Notes: generated by a model from the sequence alone, not told the origin. Positions 1 to 11,895 are shown, counted from the first letter of the stretch. The stretch: DNA of 64,000 bases from Erythroxylum novogranatense (GCA_029891385.1 CM057235.1:15118001-15182000); one strand, 5' to 3'. A program made the numbers and translations.

Positions 1-800
1 TTTCAGCTATCCTATTTTTTTTTTCAAATAAACACACTGCTCTCTTATCTTTGCGATGCCGCTACTTTAATTTTTTCTCTCAACCAGAATAATGTATATG
101 TATATTCCTCCTAAAATTTGCCACCCTTCTCAAAGCTTTTTTCCTTATAGCTGTTGCCGTCAACTTCTAGAGCTCCCTAGGTTTTTGTTCTCGTTTAATA
201 GAGTGGGCCCTCCTCTTGATGGCCTATTTTAATGAACAATGTGGGCCCCCTTATTGTGTCTCAAGTTGCTATTTTTATAGGACTATTTAACTGTGCGCTG
301 GCCCTCCTTTGTATGTTGCTTGCTTCACTTCATTTTAATTTCGCTTGGCTCCTCCCCCCTGGCGTGTTGATGTTGCGTCACTTACGTATTTCTCCGTTTC
401 TGCCTTCCTTAATTCCTCTAATCCCTTAGGTTGTTGGTCTGCTTATTGACAATTTAATTCGCAACCTTAAAAACCCTCCACGCTACACTGTTGTGTTGTC
501 TCTTTCAAATGACGCCACCTATTGCTCTCCTTTCCTAGTTGATGTTTCGACGCCTCCCACTTGGCTGCTAATGTCTCCACTGCTCCTTGCTTTTGCGCCA
601 AATGCTCCTCTTAGCTGAGTCTGTTCCTGTTTAATTTGCTGATTCAAGTGCTCACTCTTCTCTGTTGCTGTAGCTAATCAATTGGAAGTTCTAGATTAGC
701 CAATTTCACTCTAAATTGCATCACTTTGGTATTTCATCAACTAGAAAATACAAAGACACGAATTACCATAAAAACACAAGCAACACATCACAAAAGCCTA
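1..800. other. Non-coding flank, no gene recognised
   Basis: No gene, tRNA or clear repeat boundary is visible. The first 700 bases are pyrimidine-rich on the plus strand; after about 720 the sequence becomes A-rich. The small open frames here show no recognisable domain. It may be further decayed pol or 3' sequence of the Athila-type element that starts at about 850, but I see no pol motif to prove it. Confidence 0.5.
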
Positions 801-849
801 TCAAAAGAACATAAAAAACAAAAGATTAACATGACAAAATGCAAGTTAT

Positions 850-2000
850 CACAATGACATTAGATTAATACTAGCACTAAGATCATAAAAACATTTAAAA
901 GATTCCATACAATTAACAATGCAAGGAATAGTGAAACTCCCTGGATCTTTTTATTTTAATGGCACGTTATTGGTGATCATCAAACTACAATTGGTTGTTA
1001 AGGCTACTGTCTGCTTCGAATCCTTAGTATGCTTATGGGAAAGTAACTCTTTTAAGAATTTTGCATACCTGGGCGTATGTTTAAGCAGTTCTAAAAGTGA
1101 AAAACTCAAATGTAACTTCTTAAAATTTTCGAAAAATTTTCGAAAAATTTTCCAAATTGGGCCTCTACAGGATTGTGCCTTAATCTCTATGGAAATGGCA
1201 ACTTAGGTACGTATAGTGGAGGTGGAATCTAGGGGGTTCCTCCTTTTCTATTACCTTTCGTTTGCCATTCTCTTGTCTTTTCTTAACCTGACCTTTGGCT
1301 TTCTTCTAAACTGGTTTTGCTAACTTCTTCCCACTTCTCAAATGCTTTTCTTTCACTTGCTCCTTTGGGTTAGACTTACTAGTATTTGGAAGGTTACCTA
1401 AAATGTTGATTGTCGATGTTACCGCAAGCTGGCCCACCTGTACCTTTAGGTTATGAATGGAAGACACATAATTATTGAGCATCAGGTTAGTCTTTGCTTG
1501 TGTTTTTTTGTATTCTTCATCTATACTATTAATCTTGGAGCCTATAGAGCCTATCATATCCATTATTCTGAAAAAATGGGATTCCACCTTTGACTCGAGG
1601 CTCTCATACTTTGACTCCCAATTTCCTTACCCATCTTGGAATCCTGATGGTCTTTGTGGTCTCAAATTTTTACCTGCATTGTTCGTCCAGGAAAAATTCT
1701 GGTGGCTTTTTCACAAAGAGTTATAAGTATTTGAGAAAGGATTGTTACCTAAAAGTTGTGGCATACCCAAATAATTTGATGGTTCCCCTCTATCATTGTT
1801 CATCAAATAACATTTTGTTGACGTATAGTCATATTATCTAAATATTTCACAAACCTATTGCGTAGCATTTACTAAACTGGATTAGGCATTGACATTGTTC
1901 ATCTTTCTGGTTAATGCCACTATCTACGCCTGTATGGTTGAAGCTGACTCTGTTGCCATGATTTCTTATTCCTTCACATTGTACCGTCTTTTTCTTTCGC
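850..2000 (-). pseudogene. Athila-type Ty3/gypsy gag C-terminus and start of protease, degraded
   Basis: Read on the minus strand, this is the second half of an Athila-lineage Gag and the first part of its protease. At about 1850-1640 there is the Asn-rich spacer typical of these Gags, with the pieces NPFSNTYN and NFSWTNN. LRSGK, a hallmark near the end of Athila Gag, lies at 1327-1341. Between 1240 and 920 the frame shows RYAKFLKELL and then KDPGSFTIPC, which in the family leads into the protease. At 858-884 the protease active-site segment reads DLSASINLM, with Ser where the family has Gly. Stops and frame changes occur throughout, so it cannot make protein. A 1.3-kb insertion separates it from its own N-terminal half at 3480-4110. 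The remaining pol is not visible below 850. Confidence 0.8.
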
Positions 2001-2094
2001 TTCACTCCAAACATTTGTTAATGGCTATGATCGCGGCTCTATCGATGCGATCTTACGATCGATCCTTGGAAACCGGTCAAATAAAATAAATTCC

Positions 2095-3440
2095 AAGATT
2101 GTTGTATAGAATGCAACCTCGAGTCGTCTCACTTAATTGGAACCAAATAAAAATGGTCTAAACTAGCCTAAATGTCAAAAATTGCAATTGAAGTTGATAA
2201 ACGGGGGTTTGGTATTTTGGTCAAAACCGATAAAGTAATCAAAATCGAACAAAAGTATAAAAAATATTTTGGGATTTTGAAATAATGCAATAAACAAAGA
2301 ATCGATAAAATCAAATTGATAAAATCCTCTTGAAAATGAGGCTCAGCTATCACAGCTCAAAATGATTTTAGGATACAATCCACTAAGTTTCAAAGATCAA
2401 CCCTAAAGGACTCTTTAGGTCCAAAGATTTAATTAATGAACTCCATCATTTAAATCTTTGTTAAAAACCTTAGTGTGAGAATAGACAAGCAATTGCAACC
2501 GGTCTATTGAATAAAACACAACAATCTCAATCAAACACAACTAGGCAGATAAAGACCATAAATGCAGTATTTAATGACATATATGAAACTTCATATATTA
2601 AGCATCAAAAGTTCTACAAATTACTTAGTGCAAATCTCAACATAGTTATCAAAGACACTGCTAAACTATAACAATGCTAATCTAGAAATATCGATGCAAT
2701 CCTCTAACTCGGTTACACAAATATAACTAGAATTTAAACTATGTGATTACTCCCTTCAAGCTTCGTGAACTCAAGCCATTGCTACATCTTCAAGAGGAAA
2801 GTTGACTCACCACGCATGACTCGGTTGATCCCTCGACATCGGAGATGGAACGATGCTCATTTTGGCAGAAGACGCTGACGGTGGTGATGATGGTAGACGA
2901 TGATGAAAACGTGGAGATGGAATCGAATGTCGCCTCCTTCTTCTGCTCCCCGAGTCTGCGTGTTCCAAGTTTTCTATATCAAGTCTGCCTATGACCTAAA
3001 AACGACAAGTTTTTATATGATGGAGCGCTTGGCGGGTCGTAATAAAGGAGACAAACTTTCCATAAAAAGTCGATATTCGCCAGACGTCATGATTTAATAA
3101 AATAAATAAATCAAATTGTCGCGACGCAGTAATCGTCGCTCATCGCGTCGTTGTGCATCGCCAGATGTCGCGACGCAGTGGAAGTGCTGTGCTTTCGCCG
3201 TGTCGTGAGATGCCATGCGTCGCGACGCGCGGAAAGACCTATGGTCGCTGACTTCGACGTTGACTCCTTTGTTCTGCGGAATAAAATAGCAACAATTTGC
3301 GCACTAATTGTCCCAATAAAAAATTGTAGAGAAATAAGTATCAAATCATGACAATTCACTGACAAATTAAGAATTGAAAGAACTCGGTATGAGGAACCAA
3401 TTTAAGCACAAAAATCATCAATTAGGAGTCAACACATGCA
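2095..3440. repeat. Non-coding insertion splitting the Athila gag, probable old LTR
   Basis: Gag homology stops near 2000 and resumes near 3480. The sequence between has no coding domain, is AT-rich, and carries a GC-rich islet at 3118-3240 with repeated TCGCGACGC motifs. The same kind of islet sits in the LTRs of the chromodomain element at 15770-15980 and 22800-23010, so a solo LTR of a related Ty3/gypsy family is a reasonable guess. I could not fix both ends or find a target duplication, so the boundaries are approximate. Confidence 0.4.
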
Positions 3441-3479
3441 TAAGCAACTATAAAAATGCAGCCAATTCATAGTATAAAC

Positions 3480-4110
3480 TTGGCTCAATCAGGCTATAAC
3501 CTCAATTAGATCAAATGTAGCATCGATGGTTTTTTTCATCAACGAGCCTCCAGCTATTGCATCAATTGTACTCCTGGTCACTACAATAACTTCATTATAA
3601 AATGTCTACAATAACAACTCTCTTGGCAAGTTGTGATAAGGAAAACTTCTTTGTAACTCCCTAAATCTCTCCCATACCTCATCGAGGGATTCTCTGTCAT
3701 ACTGCTGAAAGGTTGTGATCTCCTTGACAATCCAGGTTGTCTTTGTTAATGGAAAGTATTTAGCTAGGAAACCTTGCGGTAACTTTTCCCGTGTAGTTAC
3801 ATGCTTCAGATTAAGAGAATTAAGACATGCCTTTGCCCGATCTTTCAATATGAAGGGAAAGAGCCTCATCCTTGCTGCCTCCTCAGATAACCCATTATAC
3901 CTAAATGTATTGCAAATTTTAAAAAAAATTAGCAAGATGAGCATTTAGATCCTCATGCGGTAAACCATAAAATTGAACAATAGTTTGCAAAATATTCAAT
4001 AAAGCAAGCTTAATTTCAAATTGTTCGCTTTAATAGGTAGCCTGGTGATCCCTTATTGGTTCTTATTAAACCTGGGTAGCATAAAATCCATTAATGTTCT
4101 TTAGTCACTG
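3480..4110 (-). pseudogene. Athila-type gag N-terminal (Retrotrans_gag) domain, degraded
   Basis: Minus-strand reading gives GLPHEDLNAHLANF near 3985-3940, then RLFPFILKDRAKACLNSL at about 3870-3815, FLAKYFPLTK, and YDRESLDEVWERF: the ordered motifs of the plant Retrotrans_gag domain in its Athila form. The frame continues as TFYNEV and IDAIAGGSLMKKT to about 3490 after one stop at the LPRELLL segment near 3606. It is the upstream half of the gag fragment at 850-2000. A second, more decayed copy of the same domain lies at 35870-36160, so this family has several dead copies nearby. Confidence 0.85.
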
Positions 4111-4627
4111 CCTTTATCTCCTTGATCCTCCATTATCTTTTCTATTTCGTTTTGACGCCTTGTTTTTCTCAATTCCCTTTCAAGTTCGGTGATGTTAAGT
4201 TTGTTTAATCTACTCGCATTTTTGGAACTTCCCGTGTGCGTACACCTATTACACATAAGAAAAGAGAATCAAATAAAAATAAAAAGAATGCTAACAATTC
4301 AAATCACACTTGATACTAGGTACAATCCTTTGTATCAAGTGTGAGGCCCAGCTGACCCGTGACCCGACCGTTACTTTGAAAACGATGTTGTTTTGGAAAT
4401 TTTTCTTTAAAAAAAAGATGGGCTGAGTCGTGGCTTGTCAGACTATTGGTCGGGCTATGGGTCACAGGTCTAGCCCAACCCATTGATATCTTTAATCTTT
4501 GCAAAGGTAAGTTTTATAATTAAAACAAATCATCAATAATATTTTGGAGAACATTCTCCTTCTTGATTCTTTATTGAACTCTTTGAACTTATCAAATTTT
4601 TAATTTGTGTTGTTTATAATTCAGACT
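4111..4627. other. Athila leader-like sequence and flank, no gene
   Basis: This stretch lies just upstream (minus sense) of the Athila gag fragment and just outside the Tat-element LTR. It is probably the decayed 5' leader of the Athila copy. The region 4330-4480 is rich in GGGTCACGG-type words. I see no primer-binding site and no gene. Confidence 0.4.
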
Positions 4628-4965
4628 TAGTTCAGCCTGGTTCTGGCGAAGCTGCACGTTGTCGTTTAGATCCATGGAGTTGACTGTTTCTAACAAGAAT
4701 TCCTGCAAAACAACACAAGGCATACCGGGGGTTGATATTCGGCAAGCCCCTCCGACGCTCAAGTTAGTCTTTTGTGAGGGTTTTGGTTGTTGTAAAAGCA
4801 GAGAGAGTAGGGTTCTGATCTCGTACCTGTATCATGACAGAGTTATACCTTATATAAGGAGCAGATGCTAGGTTTAGGTCTTTACGTATGCATGGGAGAC
4901 TTCCACCTGTGAATGGGTCGTGAAAACGTGGACCGGGCCTGGAATTACACAAATCCTTCGGAGGT
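4628..4965 (-). repeat. 3' LTR of the Tat element, truncated
   Basis: This matches 29495-29830 closely, including the A/T-rich promoter-like segment and the CTGGAATTA(C/G)ACAAATCC block. Homology stops at about 4965, whereas the other LTR continues for about 100 bp to its TGTAGACACC terminus (minus sense). The 5' end of this LTR, the polypurine tract and part of the adjoining antisense ORF have therefore been lost in one deletion. Confidence 0.9.
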
Positions 4966-4969
4966 TAAG

Positions 4970-5649
4970 GAAGAGAGAGACGTCTTCCAGGCTCAACTCT
5001 CTTCTTTGGAGGAGGATAAGAGATCTTGGGAGGAGGCAAGGAGCGTTCTGAAAGCTCAACTTGCCAGGGGGAGGAGGAGAGGAGCTGGTTGATTGCGGCG
5101 CAGGACGAGCTGGCTAAGGAGTGTAAGGACCTGAAGAAGGAGGTGAAGACGAAGCAGGAGCGCGGTAAGAAATTCCTCCAGGATTGTCATGAAGCGGTGG
5201 AGGGTTAACATAGGACCGAGGATATATTGAGAGAGTTGCGATGCTCCGTCAAAAAGGAGAGAGTCGAGGCGATCAAGCGATAGAAGAGGCGGTTCCTACA
5301 TGGGGAGTGTTTAGAGTTCGTTTGCGACTTGACCTTTTCGGTCCTAAGGCGTTGCCATGAAGTTCACATTCCTGACGGGTCAGAGGTTCCTTCATTTGAG
5401 GACTATGTCGAGCCGATACTTCCCGCTGCTCTCAGCCTTTCTTTGGAGGGGATAAGGGAGTGGGACGAGGGAGAGCGGACCTTAATTCCGGATGAGGAGC
5501 TGGACCTTAGCTCAGAAGAGGAAGAGGACGTCTCTCCGCTGGCCCTTCCTCTGTCGACCCGGCTGCTGGCCCTTCCTCTCTTCCGGTCGATCCTACTGTT
5601 GGCCCTTCCTCTCCTCCCGAGAGATCAGAGTGATTGTTTCCCCTTGTAA
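4970..5649 (+). pseudogene. Antisense ORF of the Tat element (coiled-coil plant transposon protein), truncated
   Basis: This plus-strand coding trace runs opposite to the element's own genes, between pol and the 3' LTR. That is where Tat-lineage elements such as Grande and Retand are known to carry an extra antisense ORF. Pieces in shifting frames give a charged, heptad-like stretch (WEEARSVLKAQLAR, DELAKECKDLKKEVK), then FEDYVEPILPAAL and an acidic tail LDLSSEEEEDVSPL, followed by degenerate repeats of the word LALPL. Stops at about 5206 and 5282 and frame changes break it, and its N-terminus is gone at the deletion next to the LTR. The function of this protein is not established. It belongs to the element and is not a host gene. 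Confidence 0.65.
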
Positions 5650-5779
5650 GGCTCATCTGGCCGGGCTTGTGACCAGAGCTTTAATTCAAAGAAAGAGAGG
5701 CTCGTTTTCCATTACCTCTTTTATGTGTTAAAAATTAGACTATCTTTCTCGAATAGTAAGTCGCGAATGAGCGCACTCG

Positions 5780-6500
5780 ATGTGCGTCGATCGAGTGAAT
5801 TAGGTCGAGCGATAATGAGGCCGAACGATCCGAGATTTTGTCTTGGGATCTTGGCCGAGTTTAGTCGATCGATGTCGTGGCCGAGCCATGGTTCCAAGGA
5901 TCTTGTCTTGGCAACCTGGTCGATCGTAGTCGATTGATGTCGTGGCCGAGTCATGGTTCCAACAATCTTGTCTTGGCAACCTGGTCGATCGTAGTCGATC
6001 GATGTCGAGGCCGAGCCATGGTTCCAAGGATCTTGTCTTGGTAACCTGGCCGAGCGACAAGCTACGGTTCCAAGGATCTTGTCTTGGCAACCTGGCCGAG
6101 CTATGGTCGAGGTCGAGCTATGGTTCCAAGGATCTTGTCTTGGCAACCTAGTCGATCGTAGTCAATCGATGCCGAGGCCGAGCCATGGTTCCAAGGATCT
6201 TGTCTTGACAACTTGGTCGAGCGATAGTCGAGGTCGAGCTACGGTTCCAAGGATCTTGTCTTGGCAACCTGGCCGAGCTACGGTTCCAAGGATCTTGTCT
6301 TAGCAACCTCGCTGAGTGATAGTCGAGGCCGAGCTACGGTTCCAAGGATTTTGTCTTGGCAACCTGGCTGAGCGATAGTCGAGGCCGAGCTACGGTTCCA
6401 AGGATCTTGTCTTAGCAACCTGGCCGAGCGATAGTTGAGGCCGAGCTACGGTTCCAAGGATCTTGTCTTGGCAACCTGGTCGAGCGATGGTCGATGAGAT
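5780..6500. repeat. Tandem repeat block, about 56-65 bp unit, 11-12 copies
   Basis: The core GGTTCCAAGGATCTTGTCTT recurs at about 5889, 5953, 6018, 6065, 6121, 6186, 6242, 6281, 6339, 6395 and 6451, with one more decayed copy near 5832. The cores are joined by variable GTCGAGGCCGAGC / GTCGATCGATGTCG linkers, and spacing varies from 39 to 65 bp. It lies between integrase and the 3' LTR of the Tat element. In this lineage that region is known to be hypervariable and to seed satellite DNA. Confidence 0.95.
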
Positions 6501-6689
6501 TTTCTATTCTTTGCCAAATTTAATGAAATTTCCTCTTGTCGAGAAATCTAAAAACCCCTTTATTGATGATAATGAGGGCGAGGGCCGTTAAAAAACCTGA
6601 CTGGCAGGGCCAAGAAAAACGTACCCACAGGTTGTGTACAATAAATAGTAATAAACAAAGATTAACTAAAATAAAACTTATCTACTAGT

Positions 6690-7905
6690 AGAAAGCCCTC
6701 AAGTTTCGAGAGTTCCAGGGCCTCGATAGAATCCTCCCGTTAGCATTGTGTAGGATGTAAGAGGCATGTCCGGCTTGCTGGATCACTTGATAGGGTCCTT
6801 CCCACGCCTGTCTGAGCTTTCCAGGATGCTTTCTAGCCACCTCAGCCTTCTGCAGGACGTATCCGCTGACCTTTATGTCATTCAGCTTTACCCTTCTGTT
6901 GCAGAACTTCGTTGCTTTTTATCTGACGGCTTCCGAACTAGCGGCTGCCCTATCTCTGTCTTCACTGAGAAGCACGAGTTCTGCTCGGCGGGCTTCATTA
7001 TTCCGCTCTTCTTCATAGCTCGACACCCTTTGATTGTGCAACACCACTTCTACTGAAACTAGGACTTCTGTGTCAAAAGTCATCCTGAACGGTGTTTCCC
7101 CTGTGGCTCCATTTAGTGTGGTTCTGTACGCCCATAATACGTCATCTAGCTCTTCTACCCAAGTCTTTCGTCCATCTAAGCACTTTTGGAGAGCATTCAT
7201 TATCTTTTTATTGGTGTTCTCTGCGAGACCGTTGCTTTGAGGGTGAGCTATTGAAGTCAATTAGAGCCTTATCTTTAGTCGGTCGCAGAAATCTCTGAAC
7301 TTATCATTGTCGAACTGCCGACTGTTGTCTGTAACCAACACCATAGGTATCCTGAAGCGACTTAGTATATTTTTTCTTACAAAATTCTCCACCTTCTGCT
7401 CAGTAATCGTAACGACCGCTTCCGCTTTTACCCATTTGGTGAAATATTCCACTGCTACTACTAAAAAAAAAATTTCCAGGACCGAGAGGGAAAGGTCCCA
7501 ATATATCCATTCCCTATTGAGGAAAAGGAATAAGATGGCTCACGATTTTCAACCTCTCGGTCGGTTGGTGAGACAGGCTACTGTTTTTCTGGCAAGCTTC
7601 ACATCGGTCGACTTTCTCCTGGCAGTCCCTCTTCATTGTCGGCCAGTAATACCCCTATCTAATCAATCTATGAGCCAACATTCTGCCTCCTATGTGGTTT
7701 CCACACATTCCTTCGTGGACTTCGGCTATTGCTTGCTCTGCCTCTTCTTCGCTCAAGCATCGTAGCAGTGGCCAGTCATATGATCGCTTATATAAGGTGC
7801 CATTAACGACCACATATTCGACCGCCTTTATTCTCAGTTTCTTGGCCTCCAAGGTTTCCTCCGGTTGTGTTCCCTCTAGGAGGTATCGTCTGATCAGTTC
7901 CATCC
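6690..7905 (-). pseudogene. Tat element integrase, degraded
   Basis: In minus sense the zinc-binding part begins at about 7905 with RSYDWPLLRCLSEEEAEQAI and HEGMCGNHIGG (first His pair) and continues to the Cys pair near 7590. The catalytic core shows MDILGPFP (first Asp) near 7500, VTDNSRQFDNDKF (second Asp; family usually DNGxQF) near 7320, and HPQSNGLAENTNKKI (catalytic Glu) at 7240-7200. The C-terminal tail reads NGRILSRPWNSRNLR near 6740-6695. Several stops and frame changes interrupt it, so it is dead or mis-sequenced. Integrase inserts the element's cDNA into host chromatin. Confidence 0.9.
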
Positions 7906-8050
7906 AACTCGATCAATCGGTATTTAAGTCAAGAACTTCTTTGGCTTTCTGAATGCTAGGCCGGTCTAGCCGCTTGACCAAAACGTTATTTTTGGCGTCT
8001 CGATCTGAAGCCATTTTGGAGAGTGCGTCTGCCTTAGTATTTTAAACTCG

Positions 8051-8836
8051 TTATATCCTGTTGACAGAGTATTGCTCGAAATTACTTAACTCCTGCTTTA
8101 CCAGCTCCAGGTACTTGATCATGCTGCTCCCCTTGGCTTCGTATTTCCCAGTGACTTGACCGACCACTATTTGGCTATCGTTGTATACCTTCAGATGTTT
8201 TACCTCCATTTCCTTGGCCAATTGGAGGCCGGCTATCAGAGCCTCGTATTCTGCTTCGTTAATGGGGGCCTTGAATTCTAACCGAAGAGCATATTCTACC
8301 TTTTCTTCCATGTGCGGGCTGATCAATATCACTCCTGCTCCGCATCCCTCGGCGTTGGACGACTCGTCAACAAATAAGCTCCAGGCAGGCCGTTGCTCAC
8401 CCTGCGAGTCAGGTTGACTCATTTCTGCAACGAAGTCTGCCAACACTTGAGCCTTGATCGTCGTCCGAGGCTTATATTGTATATCGAACTCTCCCAGTTC
8501 TACCGCCCATTTTATTAATCGTCCCGAGGTCTCAGGCTTTTGGAGGCACTGCCTGAGGGGTTGGTCGGTCCATACCTCGATAGTATGACTTTGGAAGTAA
8601 GGCTTTAGCTTCTGTGCTGCAGTTATCAAGGAGAGGGCCAGCTTTTCTATGGGCGCATATCGCGTTTCTGGTCCGGTCAACACCTTGTTGACGTAGTAGA
8701 TCGGGTGTTGCTCATTTCCCTCCGATCGAACAAGGACTGCGCTGATCGACCCCTCCGTGACTGCCAAATATAGAATCAGATTCTCCCCCTCAACTGGGCT
8801 TTGCAGGACGGGTGGACTAGTCAGATACTGTTTCAA
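8051..8836 (-). pseudogene. Tat element RNase H plus second (archaeal-type) RNase H
   Basis: An open stretch of 261 residues holds two nuclease domains in tandem. The first is the RT-linked RNase H, from LTSPPVLQSP through RYAPIEKLALSLI and IEVWTDQPLRQCL. The second starts at WSLFVDESSNAEGCGAGV and runs through LRLEFKAPINEAEYEALIAG and VYNDSQIVVGQVTGKYEA. This is an additional RNase H with the D-E-D residues, a feature known from Tat/Ogre elements. A frame break separates it from RT at about 8850 and another from integrase at about 8050. RNase H removes genomic RNA during cDNA synthesis; the extra copy is thought to replace the weakened first one. Confidence 0.9.
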
Positions 8837-8866
8837 GTGTTGAAATGCTCTTTCGCATTCATCCGA

Positions 8867-9670
8867 TCACTGGAACTGGGTCACATCCGCTTTCCTTAAA
8901 ATTTTGAAAAATGGGAGGCACTTGTCCCCCATCCTGGAAACGAATCTGCTCAGAGAGACTATCCAACCGGTCAATATTTGAACATCTTTTAAGCATCGCG
9001 GCGAAGGTATTTGGACGATGGTTTTGATTTTCTCTAGATTAGCTTCAATCCCCTGCTGAGTGATCATAAACCCCAGGAATTTTCCAGATGTCACATCAAA
9101 AACGTATTTTTCCGGGTTCAGCTTCATCTGAAATTTGTTAAGGGTTTGGAAGACTTCTTTGAGATCTTCCACATGCTCAGCGATCGTCTTACTTTTGACC
9201 ATCATATCATCCACATAGGCCTCAACTGATCGACTGATCTGTTTCTTAAAAACTTATATGATAAGCCGCTGATAGGTGGCCCTCGCATTCTTCAAGCCGA
9301 ACGGCATTACTTGATAGCAATATGTGCCCTGATCAGTTATAAAAACGGTCTTCTCTTCGTCTTCGAGACTCATTTGGATCTGATGGTAGCTCGAGAAGGC
9401 ATCCAAGAAGCTGAGGAGTTCATGCCCCGACGTGGAGTCTACCAGCTGATCGATCTTGGGTAAAGGAAAACTGTCTTTTGGGCACGCTTTGTTTAAATCA
9501 GTGAAGTCAATGCACATTCTCCACTTTCCGTTTTTCTTCTTTACAAGTAAGACGTTGGCTAACCATTCCGGGTATTTGACTTCCCGAATGAACTCGGAAC
9601 TAAGTAGCTTTTCTATTCCTTCTCAATCACCTCCTGGCGCTCTTTGCTTTGCCACTGCTTCTTCTTTCTA
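8867..9670 (-). pseudogene. Tat element reverse transcriptase
   Basis: Minus-sense motifs in order: KYPEWLANVLLVKKKNGKWR near 9590-9525, CIDFTDLNKACPKDSFPLP (9515-9455), FLDAFSSYHQIQM (9405-9365), YQVMPFGLKNARATYQR (9320-9265), the catalytic YVDDMM at about 9200-9217, KLNPEKYVF and GKFLGFMITQQGI. The order and wording are those of plant Ty3/gypsy RT of the Tat branch. There is a short break between 9254 and 9215 in front of YVDD and another near 8865 (SRMGDKCLPFFK). Otherwise it is nearly complete. Confidence 0.95.
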
Positions 9671-9797
9671 ATTGGCTTGTAATCTTGTCGAATACCGAGA
9701 GAATGCGATGCGACCGATCGAGAAATTCCAGGCATGTCGCTCGGTACCCAGGCGAAGACCGATCTGTTTTCTACTAAGCAGTCCGTGATTTCTTTGA

Positions 9798-11895
9798 CTA
9801 GGCCCTTCTGAAGCTCGAACCTAGATTTGTGAATTTAGAGCGGTCTGCTCCATCCAGTATGACCCGTTGCATTTCTTCCACGGGGTTCATCCTCTCCGTC
9901 TCTTCATCGGCTCTCACGTCAAGAGAGCTCGTCAGGACTACCGCCCTATCTAATGTCCTTGTTTCCGCTAAGTAGCATTTCCTAGCGATTCTCTGCTGAC
10001 CCCTGACAACACCAATTTCATGGGACGTTGGGAACTTCATTGCCTGGTAGTAGGTGGAGACAACCGCTCTAAGGGCGTTTTGAGTGGCTCGTCCGATTAT
10101 CGCATTGTACGCCCCTTGAAACTTCACAACCAGGAACTCAACGTCCTTCTCTATTTAACACGGCTTTTGTCTGAACTTCACTTTCAAATAGACTTAGGAA
10201 AATGGGTAGGTTGATCCTCCAGTTACCCCTTTGATAGGTCCTTCTATAGGCAGCAGTCGATCCTCTGGTATCTCCATCTGTTTGAAGGCATCATAATACA
10301 ATAGGTCGACCGAGCTGCCCGTATCAATCATTACTCGTTTCACCTCATTGTCGTCCATGTTCAGATTTACTACGAGCACGTCATCATGAGGACAACTAAC
10401 ACCGTCAAGGTCAGACTCGTCGAACGATATCATCCCATCGTTCTGCCTCTTTCTTTTGGACGACAAGTCTTCGCCGACCTGTCTGGCATACCTCTTTCTT
10501 CCTTTAGCAGTGGATCCCCCTGCTGTATTTCCACCAAAAATCATGTTAATGACCCTAACCGGTCGGTAATCTTGTTGTCCAACGTTCCTGTCGCCTCTTG
10601 CCCTGGATCGTCCCCTTGCTTCGCGTCGATCTTTAGTGTTCGCATTCTGCCTCCCTCCATCATTCCTATCGTTTCGCCTCCAAGGCTGTCGCCTGTTGTC
10701 GGGCCGACCGGTGTTACGCTCATTATCTCGATCGATATTTTGTCCGTGCTTCACAAATCGATCTAGCCTTCCTTTTTGGATAAGGAATTCGATTTCTCTT
10801 TTCAAATGCCAGCAATCTTCCGTGTCATGATCGATGTCTCTGTAGAAGTGGCAGTACAAATCCGGGTCCCTATTCTTGTAGGGACTTTTTAACTTGTTGG
10901 GTTCTCGAAGGGGTTCCCCATCCGCTCTCATGGCTGCCAAGATTCCGCGATATCGTCTCGCTGAGCGGGGGTGAACTCGTCGATGTCCCTGCCGACGACG
11001 GTTTTCCAAATGACCGCTCTTCCGCCAGTGAAACCATCCGCTGGTCATTTGGCAAACAATCATCCGCCTTACGCTTCGTATTTTTCAGCACTTCTTCAAG
11101 CTGAATATACTTATTCACCCTGTTTCTTATTTCCTGAATGGATCGGGGCTGATCGAGGGCCAATGACTTTTTGAAATCCTCATCCCTCGTGTTGCTCATA
11201 AGTGCTGCCAATATGGACGAGCAAGTGAGGTCGGGGACCTCGACCGCTTCATTATTGAACCGAGTAATGAACTCCCGCAAACTTTCGTTCCTTCCTTGGG
11301 TCAATTGCATCACTTCCAGTGTGGTCTTCTGTGGTCGCTTACTTGTGGCGAATTGATTGAGGAAGAGCAACCTAAAATCCTCAAAGCAAGTAATGCAACA
11401 CAGGGGTAAACTACTGAACCATAGTCGGGCTCCTTCTTGAAAGGCAGTGCAAAAAGCCTTACACTGAATGGTGTCAGGGACGCAGTGTAGGTTCATCATC
11501 TACTGAAAGTGCTGCAAATAGTCTAGGGGATCAGTCTTTCCAATGTACTTTTCAGACGTCGGTATTTTGGTGTCGCCCTCCAGGAGGCTATCCAAGATCG
11601 TCGGAGTAAAGGGAGAGCTATATTGAGTTGTTGGACGATCCGGGCGGAAGCTCATGGCTGCATTGATCCAATCATCCACGATTTTTTCTAGGGCTTCAGC
11701 AGGATGGCGATCGGTCATCATACCGATCTACCACTGCAGACGGCAATTGTTGTTCCTACCGAGATCAAAATTCGATTAATCAATGATCACCGCTTCCTCG
11801 ATCTGTTTTTGGGTGACGGAGGTATGCACGGGCATAGGAGGATCTGTATCTAAGGGACGTTGGAGATTCGGGTGCATGTTGGTTCCAGCATTATC
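9798..11895 (-). pseudogene. Tat element gag (main part) and protease
   Basis: Minus sense. Gag runs from the copia insertion at 11895 downward: IGKTDPLDYLQHF (about 11550), EGARLWFSSLPL and FLNQFATSKRP (11430-11330), LREFITRFNNEAVEVPDL (11280-11230), then YCHFYRDIDHDTEDCWHLK (about 10860-10810), which is the partial zinc motif (H..GHxTEDC) normal for Tat Gags. An Arg/Asn-rich basic tail follows. The aspartic protease follows with RVMIDTGSSVDLLYY at about 10340-10290 and a continuing segment to 9798 (MKFQGAYNAIIGRATQN). Frame changes occur near 11500, 11060 and 10150. The first 70 or so codons lie beyond the copia insertion at 29252-29465. Confidence 0.9.

Noticed and set aside
5780..6500. 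Regular repeats that could be taken for a CRISPR-like array
   Set aside because: Spacing varies from 39 to 65 bp and the linkers are themselves related repeats; it lies inside a plant retrotransposon.
10386..10830. Plus-strand open frames over the retroelement genes
   Set aside because: They are shadows of the minus-strand gag-protease frame with no domain of their own.
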